A stretch of 64,000 bases of DNA from Fistularia commersonii (GCA_037954325.1 JBBMNZ010000015.1:9704001-9768000), one strand, 5' to 3'; shown: positions 30,455 to 59,300, counted from the first letter of the stretch. The notes: generated by a model from the letters alone, not told the origin. Program-made: numbers and translations.

Positions 30455-30690
30455 AGCTAGCGGGCGGCACAGGGGTTGGCACTTTGCGGCTAGAGCATCC
30501 CTGGTTGGGGGTCCCACAGAGGGCCTTTCTGTGTGGAGTTCCTCCAGGTTCTCCGCTTTCCTTAGACAGTCAAAAAACAGGAAGTAGGTTCATTGGCAAC
30601 TCTAAATCACCCAGACGTGTGGGTGAGAATGAATGCTTGTATGTTTACATGACATGAACACTTGTATATCTACATGACGTGAATGAGAGG
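30455..30690 (+). repeat. SINE-like repeat copy
   Basis: Starts gcgggcggcacaggggttgg, contains the tttctgtgtggagttcctcc core, and ends in ...gtgggtgagaatgaatg. Same family as the copy at 12950-13245 but on the + strand; its B box is decayed (ctggttggggg). Confidence 0.55.
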
Positions 30691-30716
30691 CTAAGGAACA
30701 AATGAATTAATGACAC

Positions 30717-30953
30717 CAGGGGTGTCAAAATCAAAATGGCATTAATGTGGATGCAATGCAATCTAATGGCAGGATGCCGTCACTATGCGGGTACCGTGAT
30801 CAGGATGAATTGTGGGAAATTGAGGTTATTGTCAATGCACATGTTTGATTTATCTATTTAAAGACAATCAGACCTTTTAAGACGTTTTCGCGGGCCCCAT
30901 AAAAGAGATGTGGCGGACCACATTTGGCCCGCGGGCCTTGACTTTGACACGTG
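30717..30953. mobile_element. hAT-like MITE, copy 1
   Basis: Starts caggggtgtcaaaatcaaaa and ends ggccttgactttgacacgtg, imperfect inverted repeats, with gacaatcagaccttttaaga inside. No coding sequence. Shares its ends and interior with the copy at 37142. Confidence 0.6.
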
Positions 30954-32089
30954 GAATACACCAACAGTAGTGTTGTTGTGCTAAAATGCTAAAACCGCCG
31001 ATCGCTACCTGCAGCTTCACGTGACCATTGATCGGAAGTGAAAGCGGCACAGCTGCGTTTGAACAGAAAAGGTGCGCAGATCTGGTCGGGCTCGTTAAAA
31101 TCCCGTCTTATCCGTTTGAGGCAATTATTCAGCCTCCACGTGCTTAAAATGATAAGAAAATCACACAGGGTTTGCGACTACATGAGTGATACGCAATACT
31201 TCAAGGCGGATTAAAACGTCCTCCCGGGGGAAGGGACGCCTGAATCTCCCTGTCCAACCTGATCTTTAGCTGCCAAAAGGTGCTTTCATTTTTAATGGCC
31301 ATTTATCAACAGGAGAGTAAACATGGAGTTGATTGTCCTAAGAGCGCTGACAAGCGTTAGCGGCGGCCTTTCAACTTTATGTAAAATGTCACACTGGCGA
31401 AGTGGCGCTGATGAGTGTCGTTTTGCGTCGTTTCCCACACGTTTTGCTGTTTGATACCCCGATGCCCCCCTGAACACACACACACACACACTCTCCTCCA
31501 GCCTCCTCCGCTAATCACCCCGAGCTGAAGCCCATCCCAGTGAAAAAAAAGGGGACGTGTCAACAGCTTAGTGCTCCTTCAGCTCCTCTGGGAAATCACT
31601 TGAATAAGGCTGAGGGGACAGAAATCAGCGTTGCTGTGTTTGCAGGTGTGTGTGTGTGTGTGTGTGTGTCCTTACCCAGGAATATGGCATATGGAGTTGG
31701 CTTACTTGCTCCTGATAGGAGATTTCGGGGACCTGCCTGCATTTTGTTATCTGGAATTTATGTTCCTTCCGAGACCTCCTAGGAACTGATTCTGGTCACT
31801 CGAGGGCCGAAAAGACTCGTACAAACCGCAGGAAGTGCTTTTATGTTCCCGGTGTGTTTTCCCGACGTGTCTAAAGTGTGTTTAAGCTTCAGTTCCCTCA
31901 GATCTGCAAACGCCCCGGCAGAGCGGGTTCTCTGCGTGGCGTGGGTTCAACGCTGCGGCCGAGAGCTCCTCATCTGAAGCCTGATGAGCTTCTCGCGCCG
32001 CCATCACCCGCTGCGGCGCTTCACTTACAAAGGCTAGCCCTGTTAGCATCCGCCTCTGTGGAACCGTGCCCCATCTCCCGCCGTTTGCT

Positions 32090-32092
<3 letters not shown>

Positions 32093-32137
<45 letters not shown>
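32093..32137. repeat. (TG)n microsatellite
   Basis: About 22 uninterrupted TG units in camkk1 intron 1. Confidence 0.95.
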
Positions 32138-32138
<1 letters not shown>

Positions 32139-34236
32139 CTGCTGCACAATCACTGTTTCATGGCTAATTAGCACATCAAGTTAACAAAGTCACAGCCCCC
32201 TCGCCTCCACCCCCCGCCCCCCGCAGTCAAAGGAAGCGGGTGAAGCGTGGCATGTAAGAACCAGAAATGATGGGTTCATCTTCAGTTATGAGGCTTTCCG
32301 TCTCCCGTGTGTGTGTGACTTCCTGTGCTGTTTCAAGTAAAAATGGCCGGCGACGCCCCACACAGGTGAGCGGAAACGCTCGTCGGAGCCTCCAGGTGTT
32401 AGCCGGTTCCTGAGAGGCGTCTGGATGAAACAACCTGTGACTGATTATCCAGAAAGAGGAAGTGGTTAACTCACTTCCAGACACTGGCTCTGTCTACTCT
32501 GCGCCTCTGCAACACGCCGGCATTTATCTACAGTACCACTTTCCTGGGAAAAGGGAGGCAAAAGAGTGAAAATTCAGCCCGTCTGAGGTTGCAACGCTGC
32601 GTCAAGGACATCTCAAAAACATGGCCGATCCCACCGGGTCGCCTCCAGACATGGACCAATCAATGCGCCCGCTCGATGGAAGCAGGAAATGTGCAGATGG
32701 ATGGTGTTGTCTGGAAAACAGACCGGGGGGGGGGGGGGGACAAAATATCCCGAGAAAGGCTCGATCGGTCCAGGTGGCAGCTTCGAGAGGCGCTTTTTGG
32801 CCAACTAGCTAACGTTAGCAGAGCGAGCTGATTCACGTGACAGGTGACTCACTCATTCATTCATTCATTCACTCAGGCTGCAGAGGCTACATGAGGGGTT
32901 CATCCTGGACTTCTCACCTGTCAATCACAGGGCCACATATAGAAAATACAACTATTCACCCTCTCATACACATGTCATATTGAGACTGAAACATTCACCC
33001 TTTTATTCAAATGTCATATTTAGACAACAGTTCACCCCATCATGTATGTTATATAGACACAGGAAACCATTCATCGTCTCATTCACAGGTCATATAGAGA
33101 CATACAACTTTTCACAATCTCATGATGACAAACCCAAAAGGAAACATCAGCCAAAATAGTTCCAGAGCTGTGCATGCCATGCTAGCGGCGGCTAATACAG
33201 CCGTCTCCTCCTTCATCCCCCATAAAAGTCAGATAAACACAATTAAGCGGCTTGACTTATGATGCCGAATGTGCGTGTGTGTTTGCGGGCGGCGCTCATT
33301 AGCCCAGTGGAGCGCGTGGCCACATCTGCATGATAGTCTTCATTATTCAAAGCACGAGCGGCGAGGACTCTCAGGGTCCTCAGATCTTCCAGTTAACCCT
33401 GACCAAGTGCTTCTCTGCTTCCACTCCACCTCTACCTCCATCCCCTCCACCTCCCAACCTCATTAGCCGGCGAGCTAACGGCCCCGTGCAGCAGCGGTCC
33501 AGCCCGAGCCCTAGAGTCATTTTATATTTCACTTTAAACCGTAATGAAATTAACCGCAGTGGCTCTTTGATGTTTATTTCAGGGCCTTGGTCTTTTTAAA
33601 AAAACAGCACGCGCGAATCCAGCAGGCACCTTCCCCCACCTTCACCGTTTCCGTATGGCTAGAAAGCAGTGACTTCATCACAATCAGATTTACAAACTAA
33701 AATCTGTTTAAATCTCATATCGGCTTTCTTCACTCTTAGAAACTGGAGAACACAAAAAGGCCCGTTTTTATCAAAAAGTTATGGTTTTACCTGCCTACAA
33801 GTGAAGTCCTATTCTGAAAAGAGTTTGGACATGTAATCCTCCGTTTTGAAAGTGAGGAGAGGAAAAAATAAATGGATGGTTACACTTGACTTGCTAACTC
33901 TAGCTTGCCATCACTGTATTCTGCAGTCAAGGAGTCACAAGAAGAATCCCTGGAATCACGAGCGCCCCCTACAAGAGAACTGCGTGCCTTACTTGGTGGC
34001 TCTTTTCAAATGTTTTATGGTCGCTCAGCGCAAAAAACTACCGTATTTAGCGGACCATAAGGCGCGCTGCATTAGAAGGCGCAATAAGAATGAACGGCTC
34101 TATTTTCATACATAAGGTGCACGGTATTATAAAGCGCATGATAAAACATACAATATATTAAGTGAAACAAAATAGTTTCGTCAAACTTTATTCAACTCCT
34201 TCACTGGTTTATTAACCCAGTGTTCAATTTTGTCCT

Positions 34237-34416
34237 CTAACTATGACCATCTCTCATTTTTCGCTGGGCAACATCTGCTTGCTTCCTCCACTTCCGTACC
34301 ATCGATTCATTCATGTTGAATTCTTTCACGGCTGCTCTATTCCCATCATCCACGGCGTGACTGATCACCTTGAGTTTGAATTCCGCTTCGTAAGCATGTC
34401 TCTTAATAGGTGCCAT
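34237..34416 (-). pseudogene. pogo-type transposase N-terminal fragment
   Basis: 59 residues starting MAPIKRHAYEAEFKLKVI and including AAVKEFNMNESMVRKWRKQ, a psq/CENP-B-like helix-turn-helix. It stops at GHS and no downstream transposase is visible, so this is a remnant. The frame also stays open upstream of the Met. Confidence 0.7.
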
Positions 34417-34562
34417 TTTTGGGGGTCCTGATACACACAAATATAGAGTAATATTATGTGCAGGTAAGTGTACTACGTAGTTCTCTGATTGGTTTATCGT
34501 TGCTGCTGGCGATAGCAGACACTTGACGTTAGTGTGAGGTTGGAACAACGTTGTATTCCAGC

Positions 34563-35221
34563 CAATGTTCCCTCTAAGCTACGCAAATGCGCACTGCTTG
34601 CGCACTCTCCCCGCACGAGAAAACCGATCGAGCACAGTGAGTGCGCTGCAAATGAATTAGATATACAACATTTTTTTCTGTATCATTTTGCTGTGTAACA
34701 CTGTGAGTGACAGATGTCCATCCGATCATACGATACAATGCAATTACGCTAGGCAGCCAATCACGGCATTGACAATACTTGCGCACGTGCTCTGCCCGTA
34801 CACACTATATAACAATGATAACAGTGTGGTGGAGTTAAGAGACGCTAATGCTAACATGCTAACCCCTTATCATGCCGAAACAAGCGGACTGTGAATGTGA
34901 TCCGGCCAAATAAGAAATGCGGTTCTTTTAAGTTGGAATGGCTGTTGGAGTTCATGCAAATAGAAGAACAAGCGGTGAAACTGGGTGAGATTTTTTTCTT
35001 TTTTCGAGTGAGGAAGGTCTGCTCTGCAAAACATGCAGCAAAACTAAAGTAGTAAGCGAGTTTTCTGATGGAAAATATGGACTAAATGGAAGCTATGATC
35101 CCAGGTGTGATACTGGTGTGTGGCCACAGTGTGCACGTCTAATGTTGTTCACAGGGGTCCTCGGTGTGCTCAGGGAGGTTGTCTGTATGCTCAGAGACAT
35201 GAAATATTAGAGAGAACATTT
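34563..35221. mobile_element. nested hAT-like element with 8-bp target duplication
   Basis: Starts caatgttccctctaag and ends ttagagagaacattt, inverted ends with two mismatches. It is flanked on both sides by the exact 8-bp repeat attccagc (34555-34562 and 35222-35229), the hallmark of hAT insertion. The interior has fragments such as KCGSFKLEWLLEFMQ resembling a hAT transposase start, with no intact frame. Confidence 0.7.
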
Positions 35222-37141
35222 ATTCCAGCTCTACATATGAGTTATCTAACATTGTCCAACATTGCAAACCACATTCAACCAACTTTAGAACAACGTCTCC
35301 ATGTCAGGTGGGAACGGTCCGGCCGTCAATCAAGCGGAGCGGCTTCGTCACTTGGCAAAGTCGCACTTAAAACATTTTGACAGATTTTTGAGCGCAGTGT
35401 GCCACATAAAATTGGTTGGAGGTCAGTAAGCACAATAATTCATACTTAAGGCACACTGGATTTGAAGGTGCATGGCCAATTTTTGGGAAAATTCACGGAT
35501 TTCAAGTGCACCATATAGTGCAAAAAGTACAGTAGTAAAACACATCCAGTTGCTGACAAAAAACACCGTACATTGGAAAAGTAGTTCATAAAGCAAAAGT
35601 GTTTAAACATTTTAATAGCAGCATCCAGAGACACAGCAATACGGTCTTAGTGCAAAGCATGCCAGCAGTCAGCCGTCATTGCGCAATCTACATTGAGGCT
35701 CAACACTTCACAGCTTCACCACACATCTCTTCTCAGTATTTGAACAGTAAATGTGAAAATCCGGGTCCCTTAAATAAACCTGGTAAAGTTAAATGAAAAA
35801 TATCTTTATAGTGCAAATCACTGATAAATACAACCATTTCATTATTTTTCCACTTTGCATTTTTTTCTTTCCAAGATTGGCAAGTGAGGCAAGGCTTCTC
35901 CTGCCTCCCCTGACTGCATGTCACTGCTGGAAAGCAATCTGAAAGATGCGTGTGTGTGTGTGTCATAAGTCTGTCCCCCCCCCCATACACACACACACAC
36001 ACACACACACACTCTGCCTCCCCCTCCGTCACCCCCAGACAGCTCTGCCATCCCCAGGGGGGTACAGGACTTTAAAAATGTGGGCCGGCGGCATATTCCG
36101 GCTTAAAATTATAATCCGGCTTGTAGCGGCGAGGAGTCCGGCGCTCCATGGCGGCGTAAAGACGCGTTTTTCGACAGATGGCGTCCATTCCAGGTTCGTC
36201 GGCGCCCCCCCTCACCACCTCCCTTCCCCTCGTACTGCAGGGGTGGATTTGTTTTTCAGTTCTACCCGACCGTTATCGTACCAGATTGTGTGTGTGTGTG
36301 TGTGTGTGGCCGATAACGACTGTGAACAGCGACCGTAATACTGGAGTATCGCGTGCGAGTACTCGGAGTCACCCGGGGCGTCACAGTCGTCAAAAGATCT
36401 GAGCAGAGACCTTCCTCGACGTTTTCCTTTTGATGCCGGGAAGCGTCTGGGCTGATCCTGCGCTGCGTTCGGTGTCTGCGGGAAAACAGACGCTGTTTTT
36501 CTTTGAGGTCACCTCCAACTTAAGCAGCATTTTCAGGGTTCTTCTGCTTTTTCCTTCAAGTATCTGAGCCTTTTGTAATATTCAATTTTACCCTTGAATC
36601 CCTGGATATGATGGGATGGTGTCGGAATTGTTCGCATGCCGCTCCGTTGAGAAGCGCTGACGTTAGCAGGAAGTAGCTGTCGGTGAAAATAAACCCCCCT
36701 GCCGTCAGGAGGATGGACAACTGGTGGCAGGTTACGTGCGACGCTGTTGGCGTGACGATGGTCTGCTTCTGAAATTCATCCTCCGAAGGTGGACGTGGTG
36801 TGTGTGTGTGTGTGTGTGTCTGTATTATAATGAACAGTGAGTCACCAGGAGCTGCCTGCTAATGGCCTGGCCCCCCAGACCTTCTCCCCATGACCTTCTC
36901 CAAAAACAAACAAACAAACACCAACCACTGCAGATCCCTAGGGATGGATGAGGAGACAGAGGAGAGGCAGAAGAATCGATATCTGGACGAGACGTCTTTC
37001 AACGAAGACATGCTGGACTATTAAGTCAGTAGTTTAATAAGCTTCTGCAGCAGCAGGTGGGACAGGAACTGTTTCCCATCGGTTTGGTCGTCTATTCATT
37101 TCAGAGGCGGATAGCATCGCAATGCTAGTCACGCTTTAGAG

Positions 37142-37480
37142 CAGGGGTGTCAAAAGTCATTTTCACAGACGGCCACATCAGCATAATGGTTGCCCTCAAA
37201 GAGCCGCATGTAACGGTAACTTAATGTAAAATAAATGAAACTAAAATAAACTAGTCCTTAATGTTAAATATTCTGAATTTATTACTCCCTCAAATCCAAA
37301 ATGTTACATATGCATCGCCGTCTTTCTTGAAACGGCCTTCCATCTGCATCAACTTTTCTCTCCCTGGACATTTTGGGATCATTTCAAGACAATCAGACCT
37401 TATAAGATGTTCTCGCGGCCACATAACATTTTATGTACATAAAGGGACATATTTGGCCCCTGGGCCTTGAGTTTGACACA
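37142..37480. mobile_element. hAT-like MITE, copy 2
   Basis: Starts caggggtgtcaaaagtcatt, contains gacaatcagaccttataaga, and ends gggccttgagtttgacaca. Same family and orientation as the copy at 30717. A CA microsatellite follows its end. Confidence 0.6.
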
Positions 37481-40400
37481 CACACACACACACACACACT
37501 GAGAGCTCGTGAAAAACCTGGTTGCACGTTTCTTGGTGTGACCTGGCCTCTCGCCCGATGACAGCTGGAATTGGATGACAGAATGAAGATCTGACTAAAA
37601 TATGACTTTCAATCCTTAATTTGTCTCTTCTTTCCTAACGATTGACCCAAAAAAAATAAACAGGAATAGAAATTCCAGGCCGTATAATCCGGATTATTCA
37701 GTGTAAATGGAGCTGTAAAGGGTGAAATCCAGGAATTATCCAGGCCCCTGGTCGATCACAGCCCTCCCTAATTACCCCCCCACACACACACACTCACACA
37801 CACACACCGCCCCTTGGCCAGCTTTAATCAGACGCGTGGCGGATCAAGTGCTTCGTCCCTCTTAGCTGAAAGCGAGCCGCGCCGCCGGGGGAGACGAAAC
37901 CCGGGGCAACCGACGTCCCCGCCGGCTCGTTGCCGAGAGAACGCCATGTAATAACCGGCGGTGACTCAGACGAGACGACCGGCGTTTACATAATCCCTCC
38001 TTTTATTCCGGATTTTGGCGTCCGGGCAGAGAGAGAGGAGCGGAGTAAACAAAGGTTTTCAGTGGAAAAATCAGCTCCCGGAGGCGTTTGCTGATGGATC
38101 CGTGTTCAGCAAGTGGTGTTGATATGCACACACACACAAACACACCTAGAAAGGACATGCTGCCCTGCACTGAGCGGCGAGCAGATTCCCCCCTCCCCCC
38201 CCGCGGGGACAGTGTGTGTGTTGATGGAGGCGGAGCAACTTGTCGTTGGTGGCCAACATGGCATCGCCACGCCCACCCAGTCCTATGGTCACATGGTCAA
38301 ATGCTCCTGCACAGTGAGGAAGAGAAGGGTTGCACCCTCGGTGTCATGATCCCACAGTATCTTTGCTTCTTCGTTCGGAAACCTCGGACAGCACACACTC
38401 ATGCACACACACACTTCAGGGACGTATAATTGAGCGTGGCGTCAGGGGTCGGGACTTTGTTCTCCGCGATAATTTGCTGAAAGGGAAAAGAAAATCATCC
38501 GACCTCAGCACACGACCTAACCCTCCCACGCTAACCTCTGAGCTAGCTTGGAACTTCGACGAAAACAACTCGCCTTCGGATTTTTCCGATAGGGTGATTT
38601 AAGAATTAAAATAAACGCGGAGAGCCGAGTGAGAACCCGGTCAGAAAGCAAAATGTATTTCAGTGGAAGGGCCGTCATGTGTGATGCGGCGCTAACTAGC
38701 AGCTTACCGTCACTTGTGATCTTAACCGACGGCACCGCCGTTCAATGAGAGTGGCCATTGTTCCCAAACTGAAGGTCGGTAATCAGCATATTTACAGCCA
38801 ACTGTAAATATCCGCCAGGATCGGGAGGAGGGGCGGGGCTGGTTCGTGAGACGGACCCTCGCCGGGTGACATTTCTCATATCCCGCGAAGGTCAACGGTG
38901 CAGGAAGCGGCGCCCTGTCAGCATGAGTCGGGGAGAAATAATTGGCTCACCCAATTTGCCAGTTTGCATTCTTCAATCCGGTGTAATCCCGGGGATTATT
39001 ATTACCACCAGAGGGAGGTTGGCGGCGGCCGAGGTTTCCAGCCGTTCCAGTCTCGCGCCCAAGGCCGTTTTCTTTCGACGTCGTCTCACAGGTCAACCTC
39101 AACCCCCACCACGCCTCTTGCGATGGTTGTTACAGATGCAGCTAGCGCCGATTTGCACCGCCGGGCCCGCTTAATCTCCTGTATTGATTTGAAGTGTTCT
39201 GGGGATTAGCCGGTGGATGAGGAGAACGGTCTGGGCTAGGAGGTGCTGCGCCGTCCAGTATTGGCTCTGTGGGACTCTCGTTGTAGCTCTTTTATCACAA
39301 AAACGGCTCTCAGGGACTACAGTTCATGCGTTGTTAGCAATAAGCGTGATGCTAATGTTCTCTGAGCAATAACCTCCTTTACTAATACATCAATGTGGAT
39401 TTTTTTTTCCTTGTGCTCAAAGGGAGGCCATATTTAAAATTTTTCCAGGTAGCCGATGTCATGCTATCAAGTTGGGGATTGCAGAATCGTCAACTGTGAT
39501 TCGTTAACCGCCGACCGGCTCGGAGGAGGAAAGCTTCGTCTCTCTTCGAATCTCATGTTTAGCTAGTTTAGTTGACGGCACTATACTGCTTTGCTCTCGT
39601 GTTAGCTGTGAAGCGGGAGATGCCGATAGCACGGCGTGACTTCTCCGACGCTAATTCAATCTTCTAAAAATGGAAGCGAGAACTGAAACCTGATCTTCCT
39701 CTGTTAAAGCCTGCTCTTCCCTTCTGCTATTTTAGCTAAGCGGTAATTTGTTTGCCGGCTCCGACGATAAGAGGCATTGCCATGGGCTCGGACATGGAGA
39801 TGGGGTCACGTCAGGGCGAAATCCATTCAAATTTGCTACGTAGGTGGTAATTATCGGGTAGCTGAAAGACACATTTTGGTCGTGACTAAGCTAGGCCAAC
39901 ATGCCCATATTTAACTGCTTCTTCTCATTGCAAGGGTTTAGCAACGCCGTTACAAGGAACAGCAGCAGAGGCTGGCAGTTAGCATTAGCATTAGCGCTAT
40001 TTTCTGTTGTGTGTTTGCCTGAGACAGAGTTTTTAAAGACCTATGGAGGGGGATATATATTTAGCATCAGGCGTTGGTGATGTTTATACACCGTGCCAAA
40101 CTCCCACTCTGCACTGCTTCTTTCCCGCTAAGCCGCGACTGCAGCGCCCAAGGCTCCGCCTCCGCGCTTCGGCGCCGCTGACGACAGGGTTTGCAGCTGA
40201 TTACTGCGCCCCCTTATTTTTCCCTCGGCAGGGGCAGGGTCCCGATCTGCTAAACATCGAGGGGGAAATCACCGCTAGCTTTTGTTAGCCACCGTGACAG
40301 CAGCCACGCTAGGACAGCTAGTGTGTGTATGTGAGTGTGGGTGAAACGTCTGCTTCGATCCGCTCACCAAAAACAACTTCAAGTGTGTGTGTGTGGGCCC

Positions 40401-40884
40401 GTGTGTGTGTGCTTGTGTGTGTGTGTGTGTGTGTGTGTTCACATGCACAAAAGCTAGCAGGCGTTGTCCTTAGCTGGCTCCGTCAGTCGTCAGCAGCACG
40501 CGTCCCTGCCGGGGGATTCCATCCATCCATCCACCCACCCCCTCCATTTTTCTTCTTCTTCTCTTGTTTTCCTCGGCGGCTTAGCGTGACCTGCCCCTTC
40601 GTCTGAGGAGATGAAGGGCGACAGGAGGAAGCCGATCTTCCTGTGGCGGTCCGGGGAGTATCCCTCGCCGCGCATCGGCCCGGAACGACGTGGATCATCA
40701 CGCTAACGGAGAAAGCCCTCTAATGGCGTTCACGACTGGTTGATCCAAAGCTCACGGGACTGACTAATCCTTAACTGGTTTGACGTGAGGTTCAGCACCT
40801 GATGTATTTCCCGCCAAAGTAAAAGCGCGCTTTCCCATGTTGTCTGACACGAGCTGTCATAACAGCGCTACTGTCACGATTGTG

Positions 40885-40930
<46 letters not shown>

Positions 40931-41151
40931 TTTGGCTCTGCGTTCCTGCCTGACTACTCAGAACCAATAAGGATTTAAATGAATTCAAACACGAAGCAGG
41001 TGGCTGCTGATAATCAATTAATAAACACTCATTTGGTGACCTGTCAATCAAGAGATGGAACTGAAAGACAGACTGAGCGGTTTTATTGGTTTTATCTCCG
41101 TGTTTCCCAACTGGAAGAATGAATAACTGCAAATATATATAAATACATAGT

Positions 41152-41366
41152 GAATATATTGGTAGAGGGATGCTGGAACTGGAGCTGCCAGGCAAGAGGT
41201 CTCGAGGACGACCAAAGAGAAGATTTATGGACGTAGTGAGAGAGGATATGAAGGTAGTTGGTGTGAGAGAGGAAGATACAGAGAATAGGGTTAGATGGAG
41301 AAAGTTGACTCGCTGTGGCGACCCCTGACGGGAAAAGCCGAAAGAAGAAGAAGAAGAAGAAGAAGA
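41152..41366 (+). mobile_element. non-LTR retrotransposon 3' tail with (GAA)n
   Basis: The + frame gives GMLELELPGKRSRGRPKRRF then a stretch ending RWRKLTRCGDP and a stop, the typical C-terminal end of a fish LINE reverse transcriptase (RTE-like, by recall). It is followed by gggaaaagccgaaagaagaa and an AAG repeat tail. 5'-truncated. A related tail lies on the - strand at 63826-64000. Confidence 0.65.
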
Positions 41367-42116
41367 TATATAAATACATAAATAGACATTTGAGGCTCTT
41401 GACAAAAAGTCCTGTATGATGTCGGTCTGGTGGTCGTCATGGCGACCCCCCCCCCCCCCATTCTCATGTTCGGCAGATTATGTGATGATGATATTTCAAA
41501 AGTGCAACAGTTCCCCTTTTTGTGCCTCCTGAATGGAGTCCAGCTTTCAAGCACACACACACACCCTCACACACACCCAATTCCAATTAAAAGCACAGAA
41601 AGTGTTGAGTAATAAACGCCATGATAAAGGTATTACAAGGAAGGGGGTAAAAAAAAAGCAGAAGAGGAGATAAGAGCGAGGAAGTGGCTGCCGCCAGTGT
41701 AACAGGAATCGTCAAATTAAATGGAAGAGGGGAAGATAGAGGTGAAGAGCGATTACATTGATTACATAATTACATCGTCATAAAGCATCATTTAAAAACG
41801 GTGCCAACCCGGGCCTCCGTAAGCGTAGCTTTCAGCACCAAGGTAAACTGACATTTTTAGCAAATTCCGGCCCGTGTTAGATTGCTATCAAGTGGAAACC
41901 CGACGTAGCGGAAGCCAATGACCTTGATGTGCTTTCACACACTCGCACACAAACACAAAAACACACAATGTATTTTCTCCGAGTCCCGGCTTGGCTCAAC
42001 CTCAGCTTGCAGACAAAAATGGCATCTTCGATTTAATACTCTTGGAGGAGCTGTTTGCATCTAAGCATGCTCCGGTGAACTCCGACAGGAAAACGCATGT
42101 GTAGTATAAACCATCA

Positions 42117-42217
42117 GTGTGTTAGCATTAGCTAACACACCTGTCGTCTACCAGTGTGTTAGCATTAGCTAACACACCTGTCGTCTACCAGTCGTGTGTT
42201 AGCTAATGCTAACACAC
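42117..42217. repeat. triple palindrome cluster upstream of the camkk1 start
   Basis: Three copies of a 24-bp hairpin with 10-bp arms (gtgtgttagc / gctaacacac) and a 4-base loop: 42117-42140, 42154-42177 and 42194-42217. The first two are a 37-bp direct repeat (loop atta); the third is inverted (loop taat). Confidence 0.9.
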
Positions 42218-42457
42218 AACAGGTAGACGTGAGCATGTCCAGACTGAACCGGAAACATTATGGAAACATTACTTGTATCTCCAAAGCTGCAAAGTCACTG
42301 AAAAAAATGCATCACAACTTGAGGGGCGGAGCTCACCTGTCAATCACAGGGCCACATATTGAGTGGAACATGGAGAACCCACAGGAAGAACGTGGAACCC
42401 GATTCCAATTATCTTTTTGTTTAATTCATGTTCTTCCCGTCCTGCTTTGATTGACAG

Positions 42458-42494
42458 CTCCCGTCTCCAGCTCCGCTGAGGGTCCACCCGCATT
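42458..42494 (+). other. camkk1: camkk1 5' UTR part of exon 2
   Basis: Acceptor gattgacag at 42449-42457, then 37 bp of leader to the ATG. The start has A at -3 and G at +4, a favourable Kozak context. In-frame sequence upstream of the acceptor has no support as coding. Confidence 0.65.
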
Positions 42495-58033
<15,539 letters not shown>

Positions 58034-58686
58034 GTCTGGAAGCCACCCCACATGCACCTCCAACGTCACCCCTGGAAATCCCTCCCAAATTCTTCCCCCG
58101 ATGACTGTTTCATTTCACTTGGGGCCGGAGCTCTTCCCGTGCTGCCTTCATGGTCTGCAGTTCACCGGACTTTCGTTCAGGAGAGGTGGAACATCAGCTT
58201 AGACCCCCCCCCCTCGTGTCTATTTCTCTCCTTCTCAGCTGTTGAAAAACAACCGTTGGATATTTAATGTGATATTACTGCACTGTATATTGCTAAGTGG
58301 CTAACAGGAGTTAGCAAAGGAGACGGTACGAGGCGTTCACTGCGCGCTTGTTTAAGGGATTTCTCAGCGTTGTGAGGATGAGCCACTGGTGGCTCCGGCT
58401 CCCAGCTCCGGGCAGGAGAGAGGCCAGGGGGTATAGCGCCCCCCGGTGGACGGACTGGGATCGATAACGCTAGCCGAGCAACGGCTGAACCAACCAAAAC
58501 AGGATAAAATGGGGGTTTCTCTTTTGTCTGCTGTCGCAAGTTTTTTTTTTTCTAAATTATGTGTATAGAGATGATGTAATTCCTCCTGCTTTTTACTTTT
58601 TACCTTCATTGTCCTGGTTAAAAGTGTTTTGGTACTTTGTATCGGTTTATGTAACACCCAACGTTTACAAGCAACCCCCCCCCCCC

Positions 58687-58728
<42 letters not shown>

Positions 58729-59211
58729 AGCACGTGGCGATCTCCCTTCCTCATGAGTCACAATCCTATAACCATGACGGGGAGCTTCTTTTTCGGATCT
58801 TTCGGGAGTCGTGAGTCCAAATTGTTCGGGGGCGAAGGAAACTCTAAAGATAAGTTTTTTAAAAAAAAAGCCAAGTGTTGAAGATTCCACCGAAGCGGTG
58901 GTGCGTTCAGGGATCGGATGATGATGAGGGAAGACAAAACATCTCACCCCTAATCAGAGAATGACTTCGTAGTATTTCAACACCAAGAAGAACGACCTGG
59001 TGTTGTGGTGCAAGACCTTTACTTCCTGGATTTCATCCAATCAGCATCCTTACTGCTCCCCCCCTCCAATTAGAATCCGCTGTCCCCATGATGAACTCTG
59101 ATCTCCTCCTGCTCCTCCCCTGGACCCCCCCACCCTCAGCCTCCTTTTGCAGACTGGATGATGCGTTTGCTGTCGGGGTACATTATGAGAGCTGTGTGTG
59201 TGTGTGTGTAT

Positions 59212-59212
<1 letters not shown>

Positions 59213-59246
<34 letters not shown>

Positions 59247-59300
59247 TAGATAGATACACATATATATATTTATGTGTGTACATATATATATATATATACA
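59213..59300. repeat. TA-rich microsatellite
   Basis: (TA)n, then GATA, then (TA)n blocks with tatttatgtgtgtacata interruptions, after a short TG run. Confidence 0.9.

Larger units (their letters stand above)
34039..35534 (-). mobile_element. pogo-like DNA transposon, non-autonomous, with nested insertion
   Basis: Ends are imperfect inverted repeats: taccgtatttagcggaccat at the left, and a right end whose reverse complement reads tactgtactttttgcactat. Near the left end the - strand encodes the N-terminal helix-turn-helix of a pogo/CENP-B-type transposase (34237-34416). The DDE catalytic domain is absent. The central 659 bp (34563-35221) are a separate nested element; removing it leaves about 0.84 kb. 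Confidence 0.7.
28275..42457 (+). other. presumed camkk1 intron 1 (14.2 kb)
   Basis: If the CpG-island donor is used, this is a single intron. Contents: MITE end at about 29520, SINE-like copy (30455-30690), hAT-like MITEs (30717-30953, 37142-37480), a pogo-like element with a nested hAT element (34039-35534), degenerate SINE tails (about 32830-33110), CA/TG arrays, LINE tail (41152-41366), and a palindrome cluster (42117-42217). No conserved protein-coding exon was found. Confidence 0.5.
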
